This document shows, one piece after another, positions 24,637-37,959 of a stretch of 64,000 nucleotides of DNA. Below the pieces are notes generated by a model. It did not search any database. It had not been told where the DNA came from and saw nothing but the letters and a program-made list of their open reading frames with translations. The stretch is from Elysia crispata. Taxonomy: Eukaryota > Mollusca > Gastropoda > Plakobranchidae. The stretch lies in assembly GCA_033675545.1 (NCBI GenBank), contig JAWDGP010005686.1, positions 46,001-110,000 on the forward strand, in the 5' to 3' direction. Made by a program: the position numbers and the translations under genes. Every line of letters begins with the position of its first letter. Position 1 is the first letter of the stretch.

Positions 24637-27600
24637 ACTCTCACTCTCTCACTCTCTCACTCTCTCTCTCTCATCAAATAATTAATCTAGCAAATGTTGT
24701 AATGAAATCTAACAAGTTTAAATTTATTTATATGTACGGGTAAAAGCACTGGACATTGAATATTGTGTTGAATATTAACATGAAAATAGATCTATATGTC
24801 ATATTAGCTACATCAATTTTTATGTAAGTAGGGGAAATATTTTCTGTCAAAAGGTTTCACTTGAACTATATTGAAAGTTATGATTCAGATGTTTTTGAAA
24901 AATATTACAGAATGTGTGCACCTTGATTCTTAACAATAAAGAAAAGGTTCTCAAACATAGATCATGGCACAAACTCGACATAACTTCATGTAAAATGTTT
25001 TTGCTTGTGACTAGCAGTCATCAGACCTGTCTTCTTAATCTTCCAGGGGAAGGATCTACAGCTAAAAAATCAAGAGTAATAATAAATTGCTTTAGTTTTG
25101 AAACTGTTGCAAAAATGTTTACTTATTTCTCCTCCTAGCACAGGGAAAAGGCTTTGGAGGCAAAGCAAAGTATCGGGAAGTGGAAAAGCAAGAAGAAGAT
25201 CATTCCACTTGAGTTCAGATCAAATTGGAATTGAGGAATATTCACCGCAGTCATTATCCATCACACACTCTGGGCAAAGAGTTTCTATTTCTCCCATCAA
25301 TGTCTCTGACCACAGGTTGTTTTACAAATTTTTGAAGACTCATTCGATTTGGCCAGAGAAATTTTTTAAAGAAATATCTTCATATTGCACACATTGACTC
25401 AATTCATAAATTTTGATAATTAAATAATCACGTTTTTCCGTCATTTATATAATTTTTGGAACGGCTTGTGCAGTTAAGCATATTTGATAAAAAAAAAAAA
25501 AAGAAAACAATGTGAATAGATGTTGGATGGGCTAACAAGGACACTGAAAGTGACGAGAGATAGAGAGGCATAGAAGGTCATGATTGTCTAATTCAAAAGG
25601 GCAGGGCACCTGATTGATTGATCAATATGTTACATATTAAGGATGACTTACATAACTATCACTTTACTGGTACCAATACCTCATCAGTATTTTTTATTTT
25701 ACAGTTTTTTTGTGTGTGCTTTTGCTAACTTAGTGAACAGCAAATTTATTTACATTTGCTCAGTTTGTTCAGGCAATAGTTTATTATTTGATAGGCATTT
25801 ATAAGGACCAGTGCAGTACTCTTTTATGTCTTAGATGCACTTTTAACATTTAAGTCACCAAAAAACTGAGCTGTGTGTCTAATTTTATCATGCTAGAATT
25901 TTTATCAACATGTCTGAAATTATCATTTTAATTTTGTTCAAATTTTAAACCTTTATTCTTTTGCTCTACTCTTTCAGAGTTGACAATAATGAAATGTTTG
26001 AAACTAAATATAAGACATCAAGAAGATCCTTTCATTTGGATGTACCACACACAGAGGAAAAGGATGAGCAGAATGAGAACTATGATGACGATGATGATGT
26101 TGATAACGCAGGTGATTATATTGTAGACAACCATGACAACATTTATGTTCTTCAGGATTCCCACTCCTCTCTTAGAACCAAAACCTTAGAATTTGCAAAA
26201 GCTTTTCAAACTAGAAAATGTCATCATTTAGAGATTTCTGCTAAATATGTTAAAAATTGTTCCGAATCTGAAGTATGTTAAAGTTAACCTGATATTCCTA
26301 GCACAACCATCTGGTTAGATTGAACATGGAAACATATTTCAGATTCGTAATTAATTATTATGTATCTAAACTTAATATAACTCTCTTTCACTCGTTTCAG
26401 CTAATTGGAAAGTGTCATCAGGAAATAACAACAGTCATCAGGAGGATGAAGTAGATGGGACAATAACAAGAAATAAATCTAGTCCGGATTCAAAAAATTA
26501 TGCAGAAAACAGTAGTGAAGACTGGAGAAAAGCAATCCCTGTGGCAAAAAGGAGAGAGGAAGAAGTCACAGGAGTCCTTGACCTTGTGACTGAGCACACA
26601 TCATTAGTGATTGGTGGGGGGACTGACATGATAACTCAGGGGACAAGTTTAGGCCCCAATACAAATGAGATAAGCCTGATAAATCATAGCATGAGGCATC
26701 AAAGAAAGTCAAGTGTCTCAAAACACAATGTGTCTGTTGGAAGGGAACTGTCTATTTCAGCAGTAGAGCCAGTTGAATTGAGTGAAGGTATGGAAAGTAA
26801 GGGTGCACCAAGTTTTGTGGCTGACCAGGGAGATGTGATCAGTGGTGGAGACCAGACTGGAGCTTTAAATGGAGTAAAAAGTGGAGACGATGAACAAGAA
26901 CTTAGCTCTAGCTATGAACAAAATCAAGTCATTAGCATTAGTTCTCAGAATGATCATCAAAATCAGTTTAAAGTTAACAGGAAAAGTTTTAGAGATGAAG
27001 CCTTGGAGGACGACAAGAATCCAGTGGAAGAACCTTCTAATGCAGTAATTTCAAAAAAGACAACTGATACTTTCAGATTAAACACACAAGAAAAGGTGGT
27101 AGACAAAACCAACACATCTGAAAATTTGAATTCCAAGAACAGCAATGAAGTCATGGTATCTATCGTAGTAGACCCAGCAAGTGTATATGACTTGAGTGAA
27201 GAGAGCAGTTCTTCTAGGCTGGAGGGTTCGAACACGGACAAAATCAAAATGAGAGGCAGCAACTCAAAGCAAAGACTGAGCTCTGGGAAGAGAAAGACCC
27301 CAGGAAGCAGTGCCAAGGGCACAGGTGAATCTTCAACACAGTCAGTTCAAAAAACCTCAAGCTCTAAGAGGAAACGCCTGGAATTTTCAGAGCTGACGGC
27401 AGCTGAAACTGGAGGATATGGAAGTCCAAGTCAGGGACAGACACTTAGTAATTCTCCTAGGTCCTCAACACCTGTAGACAGATCTCGACGTTTCTTTCAC
27501 TCGACTAAAATTCAGAGGTAAGTGGAAAACAATCAAGATCAGACAGGTTTTAAGTAAATGTGCAGTGTTGAAGACTAGCACAAAAAATGTAATCTGTTTG

Positions 27601-30600
27601 TAACTTGAACAAGGGCTAGATGCATGTCTCGACATGTATGTGAGGAATGTCATAAATGTTCCCTGCATTAGCTTTCATCAGCTTCAATTTGCTAAAAATC
27701 TTATTTGAAATATATTAAAGTAAAATCTAGGAAATTTTTGTCTGGGCTCTTGTGTGTTTTACACTGTTGGTCTGTTTTGATGAAACAATTCATGCTCTTG
27801 TAATGCTATTCAAAGCTTATAACAGCTCTTTTGATAATTACAGAAAGGCATGGAAAACGTGTTAACATCATGTATTAATAACTTCTTGTTTTGGATGTCC
27901 AACTTTGTTGTATATTTTTAAAATTTTATGAAACCATCCTATTGCATCCTTGCTCTCAATATGATTCATATTATTTGTTCAGTCATTTTGACTGTGACTG
28001 TTGAAATATTCCTGTCTTCTCGGTAAAACCAATATATATTGTTTGATCTATTGCTCCTTTCTTGACTGTTTAAAGAAGCACAATTGTTTCTCTTTTGGCA
28101 TTGATATTAATTTCTGCTATTAAAAATTAAAGTTAAAGATTATAAAAAAAGAAGGAAAAAATTTTTTTGGGATCTATAATGAATGTATGAAATAAAATTT
28201 CTGCAATTGTGTGTAAACCTGATGTATATTTGCTACCCATCACTTCTTTTTCCCCTTCCCTTTGTCCTTTACCATTTCTTTTGTCATAATTCTCCTCTTC
28301 CTATAAGGATGTAGGTTTACAGGGAAGTCATGAAAGGTCAAGTGTCAGCAATTTGAACTGACGACAACATATTTTGAAAAATCATTGTTTTTTTTTCCTT
28401 TTTTTTCCCTGCTCCCTCAAAAATAAAATATAAAAAAAAAATTCTCATATAGACTTTAAACAGTTTTCAAAATAGACATATTTAGCATAGCTGCCTACAT
28501 GCCATTGGCTATTTTAGAATATCGCATTTTTCCAAAATGTAGGTTAAGTTGCAGTTCCTACTGTAAAGAACAATGTATTGAGCAGTGTGAAATAGCACAA
28601 ACATTTTCCAATATCAGTTTATGGGCAAATTTACCGTTCATCATTCATAACTACGCAAACTTCTCGGGAAATTCTGGATAATGCATAACTGAAGTTATTT
28701 TCAGTGTAGAATATGAAAATTGTAGCAACTTTCTCATGGAAATTGTATGCAATATGCTTACCTGTCTTGATTTGCCTTCTTTTCTTCTCTTTTTTTAAAA
28801 GATGATGATATTGTAATTTGTTCAAATGCTCTTACCTATTACTTTTCTCATCGTTTAAGTTTAAAATATTTTTAAATTGGTAAAGTCTTTTGTTAAATTA
28901 AGATTTTTGTTTCTCTTTTTTTGAAAGGTCTGTGACTGAATTTTTTCAAGGAAATCAAGATCTTGCTTTGGCATCAACGGCCATGACACCAAGGACAAAA
29001 GATCTCTTCTCAGACATTTCTCCCATCAGACCACTCGGCCTTGTCCAAAAGTCTGGAGAGAAAGGGAAGACTGAGATGGATATTGCAGAGGGTAGAGTTG
29101 GTGATCTTGGCAATGATAATGGTAGGCAATTGAGTTAAATACTGACTTAAAACTTTCCAAACAGGTTGAAGGAACCGCAGAATACAAAAATTTTCTTTTG
29201 TTTTTATTTTGAAGTCTTTGAAATTGCATTTTTTAAGCATCCTCAAAGAGGTGGAAATATCTACAGGGTTTATTTTGTGATCACTGACTAGCTATTCAAT
29301 ACACAGCAGTGGTTTTTTTTGTTTTTTTTTTACCTAAATCATGAAATGAGGGGTTAATTAATTTACTTACTATCAAACTTTTTTTTTTTTTAAATTTTAT
29401 TTCGCTCTTAACATCATTTACAGAGGAACTCATAAGTAAACAGACATCAAGTTCAAAGAGGACCAATAGGATTGATGTGGAGGTAATAAAAGAATTTTCT
29501 TGATTTGTTTTCCTCTTATTTTGATTAGTTCATGAAGAAGTTATAAGTTTTGAGTACGCTGTCGAATTTAAACATAAGCTTTGCAGGTCTTTCATAAATC
29601 ACTATCAAGTTATTTGAGCAATTAATTTGATCAGTTTTGTTCAACTAATCCTAATCTTAATCTGTCATCTGTAGAAAACACAGCCTTAAATAGCTTAATA
29701 TGGCCACACTGATAGAGGTATTTCCAGTCTTTTGTGCCTGGGAGATGTCTCAAAAGTATTGATATTATTGGCATTAAACTTACAGAGATAAACCCATTCG
29801 AATTATCAAGACACAGGCCTAGATTGATCATTATCACACCCAATATGAATATGAACAATTTAAATATCATGAAAACCGTAAATTTGCAAGGAAAAAATTA
29901 ATCACCCTAGATCTAGACAATCACAAAATGGGCATATGAGCCAAAATACTAATAGAGTCCAAATTTTAAATGAATTGGAGTGTATTAAAACCAGCCTAAA
30001 CAATACTCAAATTATGCAAAATCCTATATATATTTCACCTATTCCATTTGTTATATTTATTATCCTTTCCAAATGAGTCAACTATGTTTCGTTTTCAGGA
30101 TAGTGGGAGAAACCAATCTTCAGACGAGGAATTGCCTTCGTGAGTTTTGATTTCATTTTACTTATACAAGTAAGATGTCTTAGCACTACAACTTATGTTT
30201 CATACCTTTAAAAAGTTATAATTCACTGTTTGCTAACACCATAGATATTGAAAAATGAATATCAACCTGGGGCAACATCTCAGGTAGTGTCTTCACACCT
30301 TGCAAAGAGGAGATTTATTCTTTTTTTGGCAAAGTACAGTACCCTCCACTTAATTCGACATCTCATAAGTGGCTATTCCTCTTAAATCGACATATTTGTA
30401 CAATTCCAATCATTTCATTTTGCATATATATTTATTTTTTTCAGGTTTTCATCTATGGCAACACCACATATTGATTTGCGGAAACAAGTATTTGTATCCT
30501 CTCTTCACAGAAAAGCACACTCTATGTCCAGGTACCAGGAAGCATTTTTCATATTTTATCATATAATTATTAGCCCTGTCATCTGCAACATAAATTGGCA

Positions 30601-33600
30601 CGTTGAATCATGAATTAACATAGTTTTTGAATCACAAAAATTCCTTTTTAAAACTGATAATAAACCATATGAGTGTCTGTGATCTACGGTGAAAGTATTA
30701 CCCTGACTTCTAGGTTTGAACTAGTTAGTCTTTGTTAGATAATTTTAGGCTTCATCTTTTCTCTGCCATGTCTCAGAGTTGCTTTGTTTTTGAGCTGCTA
30801 CCCTCTTGTAGATGGGCTATGTCATCAAAATAAATTGAAGACCATAATTATAGAATTTATTGAATTCCCTACCCATTTATATCAAGTTCATGAGTGTTCC
30901 GTTACATCATCAAAATGCTTTCTAAGTTTTTTTTTTCATGACATATTTTATGCCATTCTTATTTACAATGCACCATCTAATTAAAATGTTGTGAGGCTTT
31001 GTCTGTTTGAAAATATACTGTTTTTTTTTTTTACTTTCCAACTTCCGTCTAGGTTTTTCTTGTATTTTTGTTACACCAAAGTGGTAGATGAATGCAATCC
31101 TAATCTCAAGTATTGCCATTTCATGAAATAACCTTTTAAGCCAACTCACTGTGTTGCTGCAGTGCAACAAATGTTGGTTGGGATGATGACACCAATGATA
31201 TTTGTTTAGCAGTAGCACCTATTTCTTATTTTTTTTTTTTCAAGATGAAAAGAATAAAAAAAATAGAGTTTACTTTTCCTTTTCTTTATTGCAACTTAGA
31301 GTTTCTTTCAAACTATGAAATTGTTGAAAGTGTCTTAATTGATGACAATATGTCAATGACATTGTTATCATCTATCCATCTACCCTCATCATTTAAAATC
31401 TTTACACCCATGCAACAATTACAGCATGTTACAACCTCTACCTTTTTTTATTTTTTATTTGCTCCTTTAATTAGCTGTTGATTAAATTGCACCTAATTTA
31501 GCTCTAACATTAAACAGATCAAAAGTTGATAAGACCCAGCAAAAGATTGTAAAAAGCAACCAACCCAAGAAAACGGCTAAGCAACCCATAAAAGCACCAG
31601 TCACCAACTTGCCAAGAAGAACTGTGAAATATTTTGCAGAACTGCATTCAGACATGAAGCTTTCAAAGGATGCAATTGAGGAAGTTGAGAAAATGTGAGT
31701 TTCATGATTTTTTATTTTATTTTCAAATTTAAAAGCATCTTTGGAAGGCAATGTGCTGTTCGTGTGCTTGCGTGTATGTTACTGCTTACAAATGGCTAAG
31801 AGAGAGTGGGTGGTGTGAGCAGTCTGGTAGGACTCGGGTATGAAATGTTTCTAGACTGCAAGAGGAGAAAAGTGAAGCAAAGTGAATAACTTTTGTCTCC
31901 TAAAAAGAAACAAAAGGTGTGGGTTTTTAACTTTTTTGCTTCTTTCTCTTTGTATGCTAATTATTCAAATTTTACTAAATTCAATGTTTATTCCAAAGTC
32001 TTTGAAATAAACAGACTGGACAATAATTAAAAAAAAAACAAACACATACATGTACTCTTTTCGATTTTCATGTCTCAATGCTGGAGCTCTGGCAAATAAT
32101 TTATTTTTGGTTCCTTGAAATAAGCTTCCGAAATAGAAAGGTATACTAATTTTTTACTATAAAAGATATTTTTCCCATTTTCAATAGATTAGGTTGCTTA
32201 CTTCTTTTTGTTGCTTGCAGATCTGAGCACTTTTGGGTGGACTCATTTAAAGCACTGGAAGCATATGCACTGCATGCAGGGAGAAAGTCAGTGCAAGATG
32301 CTGATGTCATTCTTCTAATGAAAACGTAAGATAGAAATATAATTCCTCTTTTTAGAAAAAAAAAGTCCCAAGAGGTTTATTGGATTGTTGAGCGACTGCT
32401 TCATGCACATTGGGTCATAAACATTAATTGTTTTGTTTCTTGATCTTCTCAACCAACACTTACTCCTCAAATCCGCAAAATTGCAATTATTGTTTTGATG
32501 TGTTTCAAATAGATCTAGATGCGTTGATATAAGAATATATTTTTTTTTCAAGAACTCTTCACTAATTGAAAATAAATGACACATCTTCTTTAGTCTTAAC
32601 GCACTGGCTGCTATTAGTTTTAAACTAAGCAGGGCCACAATTCAAGTACAGTGGATACCTCAAAAACCAAAGTCTGATAATTCGAATTTCTCATAAACCG
32701 AATTTTGCAAGATGATAGGTTTTTTTTTTCTCTTTGGCTTTGTTAGAATCGAACCCGTATTTCGAAGTGTTTCTGATTTGATTCTCTTAATTTGAAGTCG
32801 ATACCACCTCATAAGGCATCACAAAAGTGCCACATGCATCTCTCAAGTAGCAAGCAATGCTAATCACTGCCCAAGAAAGGATGATCAGTGTGCTAACAAA
32901 TCAAGAACGGAGTGGATGCATTAACAATTAAGTGCCAGTGGCAAATCTGTACTGATACGCATAGCAACGTAGGACGGGGGAAGGGGAGGGTTGCTCGTTG
33001 CAGGCTCAGTACACACTCACTCAATGGGTCTTAGACTCTGTTATACCCATTTTTGTAATTCGAATACTCTTAATTTGAAGATTTAATCCATTCCCATACA
33101 ATTCGAATTATGAGGTTTCCACTGTATATTGGGTGACACTTCTCAATTCGTTTTAAGCACTGTCACTCTTTTGGAAGAGACATTTAGCAGCAGCTATCAC
33201 AGTATCAGTCTCTGCTGATCCTCATATTCTTATACTAGGAGCTAATTTCATAATTAGGTAAATGTAAGAGCAGTTTTTATGACTCGGCAACGCCGGAATC
33301 CAGTTGGAACAGCGACAGATCAAGTTTCACATTTACTTAATCCAGAAATCTAGACATGGTTAGCCAAGAGAAAACCTTGGAGTCCCTTGATCAATATATG
33401 TAATTATATAAGACATTGAACAGACCTAGGGTCAACAAAATTACACAATTCAAAATTTGTTTTTTGCACTGTAGATTTAAAATGTGCTTATTAAAGCACA
33501 TGAAATTTCAATAATCTGCTCAAAAGCAAAAAGATAGTGATTTTCCAAAACATGCAAAAATATCTGGCATAACACCTGAGGCACTAAGTGTGTTAACAGA

Positions 33601-34850
33601 GTGTAATCTTATTGAAATTTAAAAAATGGCAAACTCTCATCTATAAAAGCCACCATACGCACCATGGTTGGGCAAGGCGCTGGTGTCAGATTTCATGAGT
33701 CCAGTGCTGAGCCACTGCATGTGTGGGAAAAACGCATAAAAAACCCGGGTATAGAGGGAAAGTTGTGTACATTCTAGAGAGGCGCCAGAATATCAAGCTC
33801 TGCCTGATATTTTTTTGGTGCGGCGCCTGACAGGCTCAGCCAGGCTATAAAAAGACTTAAAAATTTCCGATTTTGAAAAAAAAAGTTTCAGAATAGTATT
33901 CCTCATCGAATTTTAGTGCAGGTTGGTACAAATATTACATAAATGTTACATAGAACAGATTTAATAAATAAAGTTAAAAAAAACCCTATCTGAATCATTG
34001 GCTCATGTGAACGTGTTGCTGTCATTGTTTTTCCCCCTTTTCCTCCCATTGTCTTGCTTTCACCCTATGCCTCTTTTTGTGCGACTGAGTCAAATGGATT
34101 ATGCAATGTGTCGGGACATGTCGCTCAGTGTATTAACCCTGTGAGCTCAAAATTTCCAAAACCTCTTGTTTTCCCATTGTGTGTGGTATGTATTGTAAAA
34201 ACACAGCGCAGAATGCCTTGCACACATATCTTGTGCAACGCCTAGCATCCCCTCTGTGTGTATGGTGGGTCTAAGAAGTTACAATCTTGCCTGCTAAAAA
34301 CTTCTACAACATGTAATGAGTCTAACATGGACTTGTCATGTCCAAAAGATCAGATTTGCCAATTTTTTTTCTCTACAAATTTTAAAAATGTATTTAACTT
34401 TGAAGTACATTATTCTTCAATTCATATTTAACTTCAAATCTCCTAATCTTGCTTCTTTTATTTCTTTTATACCTGTTTAAGACCAGCTCAGAGAGGGAAA
34501 GATATGTGACACAAGAACTTCTCAAGATTATTTACATTCCCTGCATTTTTGCGATAAAATGTTGATTATACAAGTGCCATGAAGCAAAGAAATATGACTA
34601 GAATATTAAGCTGGGCTTAATTGTTTAGACAAAGTTCTTTGATAACTACTGGTCTTTTGATCACAGTGAAATTAAAAGTGAAAAGTTCTGTTCATCAAGA
34701 TGTTTACTATTTAATTTATTTCTTCTCAATCTCAGGCAACGATTGATCTCTGGTACAGATGACCTGCATAACAAGATCAGACAGTTGATGCCTATGGAGC
34801 TAAGGAAAGAACTCATCCCTTGTGCATATGGTGCACCTGGCAAGAAATGA
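19144..34850 (+). CDS. CENPT: CENP-T homologue, inner kinetochore histone-fold protein
   Basis: Fourteen coding exons: 19144-19166, 20096-20321, 22026-22254, 23698-23833, 25139-25315, 25978-26111, 26401-27517, 28928-29121, 29424-29482, 30099-30139, 30445-30531, 31518-31694, 32221-32325, 34736-34850. All have GT-AG introns and matching phases: 2820 nt, 939 aa (human about 561). The C-terminus (from about residue 839) is the CENP-T histone fold: PRRTVKYFAELHSDMKLS, FKALEAYALHAGRKSVQDAD, VILLMKTQRLI and MPMELRKELIPCAYG, matching the family signature HAGRKTV...LLMRRQGLV...LIPCAY. CENP-T pairs with CENP-W at centromeres, and its disordered N-terminus recruits the Ndc80 complex. Here the N-terminal 80% is Ser/Thr/Lys-rich and unstructured, with TPR motifs at about T79, T148 and T701 and repeated S-P-I sites. 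Start: ATG at 19144 (MASGQDYR) followed by a phase-2 donor. Confidence 0.94.
20851..20931. repeat. About 43-bp tandem duplication in a CENPT intron
   Basis: Two imperfect copies starting TCACAGGAAA (about 20851 and 20894) with AGTAAAG and CTCTTG in common; a weaker third follows. Confidence 0.6.
23250..23339 (+). other. CENPT: Candidate frame-preserving cassette exon of CENPT
   Basis: After an AACCAG acceptor, 90 nt read in the exon phase required by its neighbours (phase 1 in and out), encoding a basic peptide with KLNPRNEAAAKQCASKRVKE, then reach A|GTACAT just before an in-frame TGA. Inclusion would add 30 residues without frameshift. The acceptor has a poor pyrimidine tract and the donor is weak. 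Upstream, 23048-23241 is also open in the required phase, so this may be the relic of a longer exon. Direct joining of 22254 to 23698 works without it. Confidence 0.3.
23845..24208. mobile_element. hAT-like MITE in CENPT intron
   Basis: About 30-bp imperfect terminal inverted repeats begin CAGAGTTGCCAA and end TTGGCAACTCTG. They are flanked by a 7-bp direct repeat GAAAGTC (23838-23844 and 24209-24215), close to the 8 bp expected for hAT elements. There is no coding capacity. Confidence 0.75.
24561..24672. repeat. (CT)n microsatellite with ACTCTC interruptions
   Basis: Long CT run with TCAC interruptions toward the 3' side, inside a CENPT intron. Confidence 0.97.
32649..33124. mobile_element. 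pogo/Tigger-like MITE in the last CENPT intron
   Basis: A 476-bp palindromic-ended element starts CAGTGGATACCTC and ends GAGGTTTCCACTG. It is flanked by TA on both sides (32647-32648, 33125-33126), the target duplication of Tc1/mariner/pogo elements. AATTCGAA-like subterminal motifs occur at both ends. There is no transposase frame. Confidence 0.75.
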
Positions 34851-37800
34851 TTCAGCATTGCACATTTTTCCAGAAAGCACTTATTATTTTGAATATAACT
34901 TGAAAGTACTTCAGGTAAATTTTGAATTTTGTGCAAAAGCAGGGCATAAATCAAAGGGCAATAACCATGGAGAGTAACATTTTGTTTTTATTGAATTGCT
35001 TTTCAAGTCGGAATAATAAATTATATTTGAAATTTGCCAAAGTAGAAAATTTTGGTATTTGTTGAGTAGTATTTGACTTCTTTAATAAAAAAATGAAGAA
35101 AGAAATTGTATTAATTCACAGCTTTAGTTAGATCAAGCTTTACATCAGATCTAATGTTTGATAAAGAGATGAGAGATGCTCTCATTAAGCAAGGCTTTTT
35201 ATTATATTTCTGAGAAAATTGAGCGAGAAGTGAAATTTTTTAATTTTAGATAGATCTTTAAGTTTCAAATACATATTTTGGGGGTGAAATATATCATGCA
35301 GAGTATAAAATACTACGTATTTTTACCAATTCAGTCAGATCAAAAAGCTAAGCTAGCTTTGGAATTGACTTGACAAGTTCTTTTTTTTTCATGTGCTGGT
35401 GAAGCTTCACTTGAATTTGAAATGTTTTTATTTGGTCGTAGTTGCCATCATAGTAATATAATTACTACTTTAGAATAATCTAGCATAAGTCAACTTGTCT
35501 CATTACCATTTGGAAAGGTGACAGTGTTGTACCCTATGCCTTAAGTTGATTTGCTCAATTAACTTGAATTTGTTACTTTTAATTTCAGAAAGAACAGCCA
35601 AAGAAATGACTTTTTATAGATTTATCGTGAGAGAAAAGGAGAAGCATTTACTGAGAATTTAGACCATTTCCATTATTTTTTATGACTTAAAATTTTTTTA
35701 GTACATCAGCCTTTTTTCACTCGTTCATGGATTGGAATAGGGTTGACACAGTATTTTTGTTGATATTGTGCCTATAAAAAGTAAGTCGTCTCCTCTTGAA
35801 ATGTGTTCAAAACAAACCCCAAGCTAAAGAGTTAAAGGTCAAATTTCAAAGAATCAAAAGATCTATTTAAAAAAATAAGATTGACGATGAGAAACCCAAA
35901 TTTTTAGTCCAGCATTCATAATTTTATATTACTTTATAGTAATAACTACCCAAAGATTATATATCCCCTGTATAGTTTAACAAGTTGTTTTTCATGAACC
36001 GAGGCTACATTTTTTTTTTGTGTGCGTGCAAAAAGATTTTTTGTACAAATCTTTTGCATTACTATTATGCTGTTTAAATTTCTGATCAAATAAAAGATGT
36101 GCTGTACATATGTGATACGGTAAAAAAACCTATGTTTCGTTTCAGAGTGTCAAGGAGCTTGAAATTGAAATTCATTTGTTTTTTCGTTTTCAATTTCAAT
36201 CTGCTTTGTTTTTGTGTACTCAGCTATTCCAGTATCGTAGTATATCCCTAGCTTCAAACAAAACAAAATTAGTTTGCTACACTTAGAGCTGTATATTCAA
36301 TACTTATCAGCTAGACTGGAGTATTTATTTTTCTGGGCTAATTTGTAGAACTGTTTGTTAACACTTTCTTTTTTAATAATAAAAATAAAGAGGATTTTAA
36401 CAAAATATGTATGTTGTTTTGTCTTGTGTAGTTTATCAATTATTTTGCCATGGTTATGATTTTTAATCTGTCTGGATAGTGTAAAAAGGCCTAAGTACTA
36501 AAGAAGCCTTTATTTTTTCAGAGTGATAATATGGATGATATACCACCTGAAACACTTTATTTACCAATAAGTAATTGATTTATCCTCTATATGTAGCGCC
36601 AGATAAGGATTTTATGATTACTGGCACAAATCATATATCAATGTCTTGGTCTTCCAAGTCTTTCACGAGTTACACTAAAGTCCAAAGGTGCGATTGTCAG
36701 GAAGGTGGATCTTTAACTGCTGGGTGAACAGCAAGTACACTTTGACTCGAGCAATCAGTTGTGCTTTTCACCTTACAAATTTGATCCATAAAAAGGGGCA
36801 CTAAACTGCCCAGTTGCACTTACATGTTTAAATAGATACATGGTATATCCCTTCGTTCTAATATAGGCCTATACATGGCTCTTCAAATCAATATATATTA
36901 CTAACTCCTTTAAAAATTACAAATCGTAAATCGAAGAATACAGCCTGTGTCTTGTTAAGTTGTCATTAATATCAGTAGAGAATCTTCATTCAAAAGTGCA
37001 CATATAGGGCCTTCTCTCTTATTTGCATTTTTCTGTGTAAGTTGTGAAAAATTTGACTTCAAGAAGTATTAAAACACACATGCACTCTCTCTCCCTCCGT
37101 CATATCCTTACACTTGACTGATCAACCATAACACCTGGGATACATGTACTAGATGGATGCTTCAGATAAAATGTGATAAGATCAGTGTTTGAAATCACTG
37201 TCAATTACAGAATATAATTGCAAAAAAGTAGTCTCTATAAGCTTTATAGCAGTCTGCTTATTTTATTTATTTTGGAAAAAATTAATTTTTAATTATCAGA
37301 AATCTGAGATAACCTAAAAAAGATCGTCATAACAAACAAAAAAGGGTAGGATGAAGGTTAATCATGTGTTAAAATAAGACTGGAAGAAACTCCCAACTTT
37401 TGCACCTGTGTATTTTGAATTGTAGTCTAGGTCTAGTTACATGATCCGGTGTTGAGATAGACCCATCTGATCTCTGTCTCTCCCATCAACCATGTAAAAA
37501 ATTTCAAAATACCCGGGATCATTGTCTTCACATTGAGCACAATTCTAAGCACCCCTCTTCCCCCTTACAAAACTCTTTGATCCAGCTCTGACTGTTACCA
37601 CAAAATTTCAAAGCTTCAAAAAAAAAAAAATAATAATAAAAATCCAAACATAATGATACATACACTAAAAAACAATTGAATACTGCCTCTCGCAATCAAG
37701 TACATGTACCATGAGATGTTCTGAAAACTTATTCTTCCTATTAATATTATCTTACTCTTGGTTATTTTATCAATTTGAATTTCACATATCCATACATATA

Positions 37801-37959
37801 AACTAATGATGATAAAGCAATAAATTAATGTATGAACCAGTAGGGGCATTCACATAAACTTGTTTAATAGTAGCAATCATTGTGCAATGCAAATATGAAC
37901 AATTAGAAGCAAGTTAAGGATTATTTTTTAAGAAAATTAATAAAAAATACGAGTCTTGA
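34851..37959. other. Convergent intergenic region, 3' ends of CENPT and RBFA
   Basis: No coding exon. Plus-strand AATAAA hexamers at 35015-35020 (about 165 nt after the CENPT stop), 35084-35089 and near 36380 are candidate CENPT poly(A) signals. TTTATT near 37262-37271 would serve RBFA on the minus strand. Confidence 0.5.
35015..35020 (+). promoter_or_regulatory. Candidate polyadenylation signal for CENPT
   Basis: First AATAAA after the CENPT stop codon; other copies lie further downstream, so this may not be the only site used. Confidence 0.4.

Noticed and set aside
25046..25075. Short putative exon (EGSTAKKSR) between CENPT exons 4 and 5
   Set aside because: Its phases (1 in, 0 out) fit neither neighbour.
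26112..26280. Open extension of CENPT exon 6 to a GTATGT site near 26274
   Set aside because: Ending there gives phase 0, which would put exon 26401 into a frame with an early stop. The donor at 26111 gives the matching phase.
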